From Leptobrachium leishanense (taxonomy: Eukaryota; Chordata; Amphibia; Anura; Megophryidae), in the NCBI GenBank assembly GCA_009667805.1, contig CM019065.1, positions 153,920,101 through 153,984,100 on the forward strand: a stretch of DNA of 64,000 bases. The letters run 5' to 3'. The notes under the pieces are model-generated. The model searched no databases and was not told where the DNA came from. It saw nothing but the letters and a program-made list of their open reading frames with translations. A program made the translations under genes and the position numbers. This document shows, piece after piece, positions 55,510-64,000 of this stretch (the stretch's first letter is position 1; every line of letters begins with the position of its first letter).

Positions 55510-56859
55510 TAACCTTATTTTCAGCAGGCCCGCAGATTCAAAATATATCATTATTATGTATATATGTCATAACCCGTTCACATGTATAGCAAAAAATGTA
55601 AAATAAATGTAAATTTCCATACCGATTCCAATCATTTACAGCATATTAAATTATTTTTTCACATTTTATGATTCAAACCTTTGTGGTTTTATATTCTATG
55701 GGGCACTCTTGGTAAAAACAAATTAGAAATGGGAATCTATCAATACGCGATTTTAAGTAAAACAAAAAAAATGAACTTATATGCATGTATTTTGGTGCAT
55801 TACGTTTTTTGAATAATATGATTACATATATAGCAATGACCTTGCTCACGGCATGGGAAATGAGAAGGTGAGTAATAGCAGTGGTATTGCTCATTTTATA
55901 AGTGACAAATGGAGAATGCCATTGCTTTGGAACAAAAAATAATAATTTAAAAATCTTTTATATTTGCTTGTGTGCTTTTATATTTTTGTTTTACATTTTA
56001 CATGGTCATGTTTGGTATCCTTAGTAAGACCAGACTCTGACTTGTCAATTGACACCTAACATGACTTTTGTGGGGTATAATGAATGGAAATACAGGGGTC
56101 CAAAGTACCCCCGCTTTCCTTGCAGCATTGAGACAGCTTTTTTTTATGAAGTACCGTTGCGTAACAACGCTTTGCTCCATCCTCTCCACATTTGATCCTG
56201 GCACGGGAAATCAGATGTGACTTAGTCCTGCAGCATTGCTTGCTTTACAGGTAAAAGCATATAATGCCACCGCCGTAGAAATGAGAAAAAGAAAAGTCAA
56301 TTTTGCAATAGTTTTTTCTTTTTTCTATTTTTACATATTACGTGGTCATATTTGGTATCATTGGAAAGGCCAGACTCTGACCTTTCCAATGACACCTCAA
56401 TTGGCCCTGTTCAGTGTAAAAATCAGAGACGCAGGGTTCTAAAGTACCTCTCACCGCTCCTCGCTGTAGTGCGGCAGTTAAGGATTTCCATTGTACCAAT
56501 GCCTAATAATGCATAGTTCCATCACCTCCAAACTTGCTTGCATCATTGGAAATGAGAAAATGCGTTAGTGCAGCATCATTGTCCACGTTATAATTGAAAA
56601 GTGAACAATAGTGCTGCATTAAAAATAACATTTTTATTTATTGTTATTTTTATTTTTACAAATAATCTAGTCATGCTTGGTAACATTGGAAAGGTCATGC
56701 TCTGGCCTTTCCAACGATATCATGCATGACCCCTATATGCCATGGATCAGGACATACGGGGATCCAGAGGCGATTTCCCTGCCTGTCTGGGGGGGGGGAG
56801 ACCATTTCTGAGCGATTGTGAAGGCGCAATGAGCACATCCTCCGCAGCCAAGTGATTAA
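55510..56859. mobile_element. Decayed piggyBac-like MITE, relative of 3844-5081
   Basis: The left part (55540-55640) matches 3990-4090 (ATATCATTATTATGTATATATG, then GCAAAAAATG). It contains three hairpins with TTGGTATC or TTGGTAAC and CCTTTCCAATGA stems (56009-56060, 56349-56400 and 56671-56730), related to the first hairpin of the other copy. The right end CCGCAGCCAAGTGATTAA resembles CAGCAGTGAAGTGGTTAA. The left terminus is not clear. Confidence 0.6.
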
Positions 56860-58855
56860 GGATTACCTTGGGGAAATGCAGACTGAATCCTGCAATCACT
56901 GAGCAGCAAATCATATCACCCTAAGTTTACAACAGCTTTGGTTAAGTTAGCATCAACTTTGTAATATAGCCCACAGTATATTATTTTACTACATGTCTTT
57001 GGATATGAAACAGTTAGACCCACCACATTAATTAGCATTGGAATGAAAATGTTTAGAATAGCTCAGAGCGGAAATATCCCTGCAGTAGCACTCCTGCCAG
57101 ATCACATCTGACTTATATTAATCTGCATTGTGAATAACAATCATACACACACATTCTCCAGTGTACACGGTAGGCAGGCAGGCAGCAGCTGACATGCACA
57201 TCGAAGCACATACAGACCACATCCTACAGTATGCTACACATGTTTAAACAGCGTGTGAATCACATGGTACTGAACATCCTACTTATACGGCACAAGAGTA
57301 CGCAAAAAGTAGCCTACACACACTCAGTCTAACCAGACATGCACTAGAATGGTGGCTGGGGGCTTTTCTGTTATGTTTCTAAAAGTAAAAATTCTAATCA
57401 GGACAAAGAAAAAGGTTAAAAATAGTGGAAATCTAGTTGCCTGTTACACACCTCCCCATTCTCTCGCACTACTCTCATCACACAATTCCCACCGACTCTC
57501 CTGGACATCTTGACATACAGCCTCCACACACGTACAACTCTAACATAACTTTCCACACACATAAATAATAAAAATCTAAATACACAAACACAAATATTAT
57601 CATAGTATACATCGTCCAAAATCTTATTATATGAGCTGCCATTCTTGTGACATCACTAAATATGCAAACAAAGGCATCCTATATCCTTCATGACTTTGGG
57701 AAGTATGAGGTAAGGATGGGGGTGGGTTTGTCTAGCAGGGGGGTGCCAGTGATGCAACTTGCTACAATGGCTGTGCCCAAAGAGGTGGGCCTGTCCAGAA
57801 AAGTAGCGTGCCATTCCCCCCGGGCCAGAATGGAGGGGGGTACAGTATGGCTGCCAAAATATGGCAGGTATGAAAGCATGAAAAAACATTTTTAAAGTTG
57901 GCACATCTACGTACATTTCACAAACATACAAAGCCAACATCGTACACGCATCCCACAGACTAGAGACCACAGCCTACATGCGTCCTGCAGAATACAGAGC
58001 ACATTGCCAGTATCCTGCATATGTTTCAGAGCACGTGGCCAATGTTCTGTACACATGCCAAGTAATACTCAGTCAGCAATATATACACATTCCCGATAGT
58101 TAAACAGACTCGAGCAGTAGGCTGTGTTTGAAGGCTATTCAACAATAAACAAGTTTCTATCCAGGGTGAAGATTTTTCTCTGGCAGTAATTTTGTTTCTA
58201 CAAAATTTATAAAACACAATGAACTCATTAGACAATGGAGTCACATGATCATTATTTTAAAAATCAAAGCTATGAAAACAAATTACAAGTAGACATGAAC
58301 GCAGATGATAGAGCATAGCAATGAATACACATGTATGTGCACCAGATGGATGGATGCCTTGGGTCCCTGGACCAGGGCGAGTGATTGATTACCAAGAATG
58401 ATAATGTAGTCAGGATTGCACAAGACAGCAGAGCAGATGAAATACAGGCAGGAATTGATGAAGATGACCATCTGCTAAGTAACCGAAAAACATTTATAGA
58501 ATATAGATCTGACTAATCAAAGCTGTCCATCGTCCATACCTTTCTGGTCAGATCAGTTATATTGCTGCACATTAATGTGTTTGTCACGCCATATCTTATT
58601 TTCTGAAGGTCTGGATAATTCTAAGCCAAAGACACCAAATTTAAACTCAGGATATTCCTAGTAATGTGAATACTGTGAGATATCAGTGCAATGCCTGGGA
58701 CAGTGTAACTTTTACAGTGTAAAAGCCCAAAAGTTGTCATGGAGTGTATCTGAGTTCCCATTCAGCCAGTTTGACAAAAAAAATCTTGTCTTCTTCAAGC
58801 CACTGTCAAGAGCTGAAAGGGGCTCTGTTAAAAATCTAAGGGCTAAATTACGATC
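56860..58855. other. Mostly unremarkable sequence
   Basis: 56930-56976 holds a GGGC-family end fragment (GGTTAAGTTAGCATCAACTTTG then TAATATAGCCC, read here as two adjacent pieces). Beyond that, no long open frame, repeat array or RNA gene was recognised. Several short frames overlap on both strands at 57.6-58.0 kb and look like chance. Confidence 0.5.
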
Positions 58856-59545
58856 CTAGAGCTAAAACGTGGGCGCTAGGGAGGAAAAACTGCACCCGCA
58901 GTTTTCCCCCTAGCGCCACGTTTTAGCTCTAGATTACACTAAATTTCACTAGATTGCACTAAAAAAGCTGCCTGCATTGTTTGCAGGCGCTAAGCCCCGG
59001 GATGCGCGTGGCAGCACTAAGCGCAGACGCTCGCATCCTCTCAATGGTGTCCATAGGACTCCATTGAAGCAGATGCCGGCGGTCTGAAAGACTTTTTCCC
59101 CCCAGTCTTTTCCTGCTCCCGCCGGATGGAGGAGGCGGACAGAGCCACGGTCCTCATCATGGGACAGGAGATGAGTATCTTGATGTTTTTGGGGGGATTC
59201 TGGATGGTGCTAACGGATTATGCAGGAGCGGAATCCGTTAGCACCAAGTCCTGGCTCTGGTTAACTTTTTGTTAACCGCAGCCGGACGTTAATCAGCGTT
59301 AGGACTTTGTAATCCTAACGCTGATTAACACTTTGCGCTCTCTATACTTAACATGGGGAGCGCAAAGTACAGTAACCTCACGCAGCAAAGCGCAAGTTAC
59401 CAAACGCTAAAATAAAAAAAGCTGCCGCGCACATCCCGGGACTTAGCGCCTGATTACGATGCAGGCTGCTTTTTTAGCACCTGCATCGTAATATCACGCT
59501 AAAACGGGGACGCAAAGGAGAAACCTGCAGGTGCAGGGAGTTGTC
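58856..59545. mobile_element. GGGC-family MITE, copy 3, right end lost
   Basis: Starts GGGCTAAATTACGATCC. Contains a strong hairpin around CTAGAGCTAAAACGTGGGCG and its complement (58857-58934), and the shared block CTTAACATGGGGAGCGCAAAG (two short pieces, about 59349-59368). CATCGTAAT near 59485 matches the region before the right end of the 42.3-kb copy, but the final GTGGCCC is missing. Confidence 0.7.
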
Positions 59546-59643
59546 TCCTGGGCCTAGCGAGGGAAGAAGACAGTGGATACGGGTGAGAGAGTCGAGGCCT
59601 CCACAGCGTCTGAGCCCTGTACTGAGGACTGTCTGGAACAGAC

Positions 59644-60226
59644 TGTAACGTTGGGGGCTTCCAGCCTTTCCGGTGTACTTGAGGGCAGCATGTCTGATGC
59701 TGCTCGCTCACCAACACCCGGTTTAAATTGAAACAGGCAGGGAGCTGGCTGCATGAGGTGCAGCTTGAGAGGGGGGCGCGGTCTGGTGAAGGTCTTTTAA
59801 AAACCAACAGTTCCTTCTAAGCAGTGCCAGATCGTGGTTATCCATACCTGAGCTCCTTGTACCTGAATGCTCTCGTGATTTAACCTGTTATTGACCTCCG
59901 CTTGTTTTCTGACTATTCTGCCTTCCGTTGCCCTAGACTATTTTCTTGCACTACGCTTCTGCATTGATAACGACCCGGCTATTCCATTTGACTATTCTAT
60001 ACTCTGTATTCCTGATTCTGGCTCGTCTGACTACCCCCGTGTTGCTGACCTGGTTTTGTATTACGACATTGTCTTTGATTAACCCTTTCTGTCTAGCTAG
60101 TATACCTGGCCAATTCTAAGGACCAGACAGTTAGGGATTCTTCTACGGCTACCCTGTTGGTAGCTTTTGGGCTCTGTGGAGTGTTTGGCTTTAAGGACTG
60201 CGTGGTGAGATCCGGGAACCGTGACA
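59644..60226 (+). repeat. Gypsy-C 5' LTR
   Basis: 583 bp from TGTAACGTTGGGGGCTTCC to GGGAACCGTGACA. The boundary is fixed by the solo LTR at 36268-38128, which has a perfect 5-bp duplication. Gag starts only 17 bases downstream, so the leader is extremely short or begins inside the LTR. Confidence 0.92.
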
Positions 60227-60242
60227 TTACGATCTGGCGAAA

Positions 60243-61174
60243 ATGTATCCCGCAGACTTAACACAGCATTTGAGTAACTTTGTATCCAGACAGGACGAGC
60301 AGGACCATAGGATGGATCAGTTTGCTCTCACCTTACAAACTATCCTGACTCGTACGGCTCACCTGGAACCAGCTGGGGTTGCACCTCCGCCTGCTATACC
60401 TGTGACCTCTGTTGTTCAGACATCCCAGGTATACATGACCGCTCCTATGAGGTTTGACGGTACTCCCTCGGCGTGCCGGGGATTTTTGGTCCAGGTGCAT
60501 ATTCATTTTAAATTAAATCCACAAATGTTTATCACTGACATAGCCAAAGTGGGGTTCATTATTAACCATCTGTCTGGCAGAGCGTTGACATGGGCGAATC
60601 CTTTATGGGAGGCAGAGAAGCCTATCGTACTGAACTATAAAGAATTCATAGCCGAGTTAAAACGTACGTTTAACCCTACCAGAAAGGCCAAGGTAGCTGG
60701 CAAATCCTTGTTCCTCATACGTCAAGGAAACAGGACTGTGTCTGACTATGCTATTGAATTTAAAACGTGGTTTCTGACGTGAACTGGACTAATGAGGCTC
60801 TGGTTCTGGCTTTTATGGAGTGGTTATCAGAGTCATTGATGCATGAGTTGGCTCCTAGTAAATTACCTGAGGTGTTGAGTGAATTTATAGATTATTGTAT
60901 AGATCTGGATGATCAGATAAGGGACAGAAGAACTCAAAGAGAGAAACCTAAGAGACCATTACCAAGGATGGCCCCTGTCTTTCAGGCACCACCAAGAGAG
61001 TTATCCCCTTCCTCTGAGCCTATGCAACTAGGCCATACTAGGCTTACAGAGGAAGAGAGAACAAGGCGTCTTCGTGAGGGATCGTGCCTGTATTGTGGTT
61101 TAAAAGGACATTTACGACTTCAATGTCCCACTCGCCCTAGAATGCATGATAAGTCGGAAAACTACCGCACCTAA
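60243..61174 (+). pseudogene. Gypsy-C gag, PEG10/RTL-like, one frameshift
   Basis: Gag forms the particle. The N-terminal residues include a Q/D-rich helix, then MRFDGTPSACRGFLVQ, GFIINHLSGRALTWA and LKRTFNP. These are the conserved capsid blocks of sushi-ichi elements and of mammalian PEG10 and RTL genes. A single-base loss near 60770 changes frame (60243-60782 into 60767-61174). The second part has a DW-NEALV block and a CCHC knuckle, [14 protein letters not shown] (near 61086-61127). The relationship is my reading of motif order, not a search result. Confidence 0.85.
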
Positions 61175-61194
61175 GACAACTGAGGAGACAGGCC

Positions 61195-62535
61195 TTGGGT
61201 GTGACGTTCATGTCTCCTGTAAAAGACACTAGACTCTTGTTACCAGTATCCGTGGCTTGGGAGACCAAGACCACGCATACTACCGCTTTTGTTGACTCTG
61301 GGGCTGCTGGTAATTTCATTGATGTTGAATATGCTTCCTCCATTTCTCTCCCTCTGGTTGTAAGAGAGACACCCTTGGCCGTCGAAGCCATAGACAGTAG
61401 GCAGTTATCCTGTCCCAGAATTACTCACGATACTGTTACAGTGGTTCTTACCACTGGTCTCTTGCATAAAGAGGAGATCATATTTCAGGTTATCCATTCA
61501 CCTTCCAATCCTGTTGTGCTTGGTTTCCCTTGGTTGGTGAAACATAATCCTGTTATTGATTGGGCTAAGGGAGAGATACTGTCTTGGAGTCCTGCTTGTT
61601 TTGGGACTTGTTTAATACCCATTCAGCATATTGGTGCCCTGAACACACCTACAGCTCCTCCATTGTCTACAGAGGTTCCTGACTGCTATGCCGATCTCAG
61701 GGCTGTATTCGATAAAAGAGAGGCAGAGAAACTACCTCCACATAGACCGTATGATTGCGCCATAGATATTCATCCAGGTACCATGCCTCCTCGAGGCAAA
61801 GTATATCCTTTATCCATAAAAGAAAACCAAATCATGGGGGAGTACATAAAGGAGAATTTGGAGAGAGGTTTTATCAGACGTTCCTCTTCTCCAGCAGTGG
61901 CTGGGTTCTTTTTTGTATCTAAAAAAGAAGGAGATTTACGCCCGTGTATCGATTTATAGGGGGCTTAACAAGATCACCATCAAGAATGTGTACCCTATCC
62001 CTCTTATATCAGAACTGTTCGACAGGTTAAGGGGATCAGCAGTATACACAAAACTCGATTTGAGAGGGGCTTACAACCTGATGCGTATAAAAGATGGGCA
62101 TGAATGGAAAACAGCATTTAACACCAGGAGTGGGCATTATGAATATCTGGTCATGCCGTTCGGTCTCTGTAATGCTCCAGCTGTATTCTAGGATTTCATT
62201 AATGATGTGCTCAGAGATTTTTTGCAATCCTTTGTTATCGTATACTTAGACGATATACTAATTTACTCTCCCGATCTTATAACCCACCATGAACATGTCA
62301 GACAGGTATTAGCAAAACTACTAGATAATGGTCTTTATTGCAAACTGGAGAAGTGTTTATTCGACATTACTACTGTAAAATTTCTTGGGTACATTATCAC
62401 TCCAGAAGGTTTTCAGATGGATCCTTCCAAACTCACGGCTATCTCAGAATGGCCTCTCCCTCAAGGCATCAAAGCCATACAGAGGTTTCTGGGGTTTTCC
62501 AACTATTATAGGAGATTTATCAAGAATTATTCTGC
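61195..62535 (+). pseudogene. Gypsy-C pol fragment: protease and RT, truncated
   Basis: Protease: FVDSGAAGNFID near 61288 (catalytic Asp in DSG). [22 protein letters not shown] near 61885, [13 protein letters not shown] near 62055, the catalytic YLDD near 62240, and LGYIITPEGFQM near 62380. It ends at RRFIKNYS (62535), where L1 begins. Breaks: an extra base near 61955 that shifts frame, and a CAG-to-TAG-type stop near 62190. RNase H and integrase are absent from the window. Confidence 0.9.
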
Positions 62536-64000
62536 TGGGGGCGTGGTCAAGCCGTCGATCGCGATGGCCGCTTGAAGCTTGATCTCCTGCTTCCTGCACG
62601 ATATATCGCCCTTTAATATAACCTCCCTGGAGATGGGTAAAGGCAAGAAGCCATCCCCAAACACCCTTGCTGCCAGGACACCGGCTGGCTCGACTACGGG
62701 CACGCTGGATGCCTTCCTTCAACCCCCGGAGAGGACGGACAGTGATCGGGCCTGTACGACAATGGCGGGGGCTACAGCACCAGACCCACCTCTGCTTGAG
62801 GACTCGGAAGGGGGGACTTTGCGGCACCTGGAAGCTTTCATGCACACCCTCCCAACACGCGAGGACCTCAGCCGACTGATTGACTCGGTCCAGGCTACCT
62901 TTCGGACCGAAATAGCGGAGGTAAGGGGCGAGATTTCCGGCATTGAATCGCGGCTCACCGTAATGGAGACGCGCGCAGGGGCCTGCACCCACGCGGAGAG
63001 GCATGAATCCTCCTTCTCCACCATGAGGCGTCGTCTTGATGACCTTGAAAACAGATCTAGGCGCCAAAATATAAGGATAAGGGGGATCCGAGAGACTGTA
63101 CATAATGTGAAAGCCCGCTTGATCTCCTTTTTCAATATGCTGCTGGGGGAGGATGCCATCACCGCGGCTGACATCGACCGGGCGCACAGGGCTCTGAGAG
63201 CACCGCAACATCCCCCGGCCCCACCTAGGGATATCATTTGCCATCTACCCAACTACCAGCTCAAAGCAGCAATCATGGACAAAGCTCGTACACGACGCTC
63301 CTGGCGCTATAAAGATGATAACATCGAATTATACCACGACCTTTCCCCATACACATTGCTTGCGCGAAGATCCCTGCGCCCTGTCACTAACCTACTCCGT
63401 GAAGCCAACATACCATACCGCTGGGGTCACCCCTTTTCGCTTCAGGTCCGCACGGACAACCGCCTACATTCCATCTTATCCCCAAGGGACGTCCCTCAAT
63501 TTCTGGAGGCACTGGGCTTTCCACCGACAGAAGTGCCAAACTGGGAGGTCAACCACCCATTTATGCCGCCGCCGCTGGAACATGGCCGACCGCAAAGACC
63601 CATGAGGCCTGCCCGCAGACCTCGAGACGCCTCAATGGATAGACCCCCTCCGGGGAACGGCTCCACCTCTGGAGCGGAGGCTGCAGATTGAGAACCATGC
63701 TGATGGGTGTGACTGTAAAGAGGCCTGGGACTCCGGGCTCTGTGTTTTCCTCCGAAGTTGCCTCCCCTCAAGATGGATGCTACCCTCCGCAGCTCGAATT
63801 TATCGACTCCCACAAGATGGGGAGTGACGGGTCGGTGGAGCCTCAGACCATACTCCCGACGAGCTGACCGAATACCCTTCTATACTCCCGAAGGTATGAC
63901 CTGCGGAGCTTGGAGCTGATCCGGAACTGACTACCCCCCCTTTTTTTTTTTCCTCTCTCATTTACTGGGGGCAGGGATCACCGGGTCGCTAGATGACGCT
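62536..64000 (+). mobile_element. L1-type LINE, 5' portion
   Basis: Starts with GGGGGCGTGG (62537) directly after the Gypsy-C pol, with a leader of about 95 bp before ORF1. No 5' truncation is apparent. ORF1 is intact. The inter-ORF region 63692-64000 contains a T-run near 63940, and no ORF2 start is seen before the window ends. The target duplication lies off window. The same start motif on the elements at 840 and 11570 suggests a shared L1-type 5' end. Confidence 0.85.
62633..63691 (+). CDS. L1 ORF1p (RNA-binding chaperone)
   Basis: 352 residues from the ATG at 62633; an upstream in-frame ATG at 62579 lies in the leader and is less likely. Residues 1-70 are basic then Pro/Thr-rich and disordered. 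About 75-140 is a heptad-patterned coiled coil (L-x-x-L, V-x-G-E-I-x-G-I-E-S-R-L) that trimerises the protein. Then LDDLENRSRRQNIRIRGIRE leads into the RRM domain (about 140-235, with a DIDRAHRAL segment). The C-terminal domain (about 236-310) has GHPFSLQV and a final FLEALGF. L1 ORF1p coats LINE RNA and helps reverse transcription in cis. All three domains are present and in order, and no break is seen. Confidence 0.93.
   Translation: MGKGKKPSPNTLAARTPAGSTTGTLDAFLQPPERTDSDRACTTMAGATAPDPPLLEDSEGGTLRHLEAFMHTLPTREDLSRLIDSVQATFRTEIAEVRGEISGIESRLTVMETRAGACTHAERHESSFSTMRRRLDDLENRSRRQNIRIRGIRETVHNVKARLISFFNMLLGEDAITAADIDRAHRALRAPQHPPAPPRDIICHLPNYQLKAAIMDKARTRRSWRYKDDNIELYHDLSPYTLLARRSLRPVTNLLREANIPYRWGHPFSLQVRTDNRLHSILSPRDVPQFLEALGFPPTEVPNWEVNHPFMPPPLEHGRPQRPMRPARRPRDASMDRPPPGNGSTSGAEAAD

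Larger units (their letters stand above)
59644..62536 (+). mobile_element. Gypsy-C LTR retrotransposon, 5' portion, cut by L1
   Basis: 5' LTR (59644-60226), gag (60243-61174) and pol through RT (61195-62535), then an abrupt change into the L1 5' end. Integrase, 3' LTR and target duplication are not in the window. Gag and RT resemble the sushi-ichi/chromovirus type of vertebrate Gypsy. Frame breaks in gag and RT show it was decaying. Confidence 0.92.

Noticed and set aside
62444..63252. Long minus-strand frames opposite Gypsy-C RT and L1 ORF1
   Set aside because: Shadows of the sense frames; one spans the Gypsy-C/L1 junction. No motifs.

Overview
This window is repeat-dense vertebrate nuclear DNA, most likely from a frog. 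I infer this from CR1 and L1-type LINEs, several Ty3/Gypsy lineages, hAT elements, a TTAA-flanked family whose ends resemble the Xenopus Uribo piggyBac ends, and abundant short inverted-repeat elements. I found no convincing host gene, no exon structure, no tRNA or rRNA gene and no prokaryotic feature. Almost all coding sequence belongs to transposable elements.

Layout. 1-0.84 kb: an L1-ended retroposon (minus), sitting in an orphan DNA-element family I call CAGGG (ends CAGGGTTATTC, 3-bp target duplications). 1.4-3.6 kb: two more CAGGG copies in opposite orientation. 3.84-5.08 kb: a piggyBac-like MITE whose right half is a row of hairpins. 6.9-7.7 kb: a second MITE family (ends GGGCNANATTAC). 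9.13-11.57 kb: a second copy of the retroposon, with a 12-bp target duplication and a solo Gypsy-A LTR inside. 12.18-24.21 kb: an old Gypsy-B element (minus) broken by a hAT element, a near full-length CR1 LINE, a second hAT element and a Gypsy-A solo LTR. 24.21-32.48 kb: a complete young Gypsy-A element (plus). 32.9-42.1 kb: five CAGGG-type copies; two of them carry nested hAT elements and large minisatellites. 42.35-42.87 kb: another GGGC MITE. 43.57-53.63 kb: an old Gypsy-A-type solo LTR (plus) that contains a solo LTR of another family and a second full-length Gypsy-A element (minus). 53.86-56.86 kb: a hAT-like minisatellite element, a CAGGG fragment and a decayed second piggyBac-like MITE. 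56.9-58.8 kb: mostly unremarkable sequence. 59.64-62.53 kb: the 5' portion of a Gypsy-C element, cut off by an L1 whose ORF1 runs to 63.69 kb.

How the pieces relate. The coding elements use three strategies: LTR retrotransposition (gag, protease, RT, RNase H, integrase), LINE target-primed retrotransposition (CR1 and L1), and DNA cut-and-paste by non-autonomous elements that rely on transposases encoded elsewhere. Insertion order can be read from interrupted elements and perfect target duplications. The best example is 36.23-38.99 kb: a CAGGG element holds a Gypsy-C solo LTR, which holds a hAT element, which holds a minisatellite and a long palindrome. Gypsy-A has a gag that looks like the PNMA gene family, and Gypsy-C has a gag that looks like PEG10/RTL. 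The two gag types that mammals domesticated therefore lie side by side here as ordinary transposons. Both Gypsy-A copies are defective, but in different genes: the young one lacks the gag zinc knuckle, and the older one has an intact gag and a broken pol.
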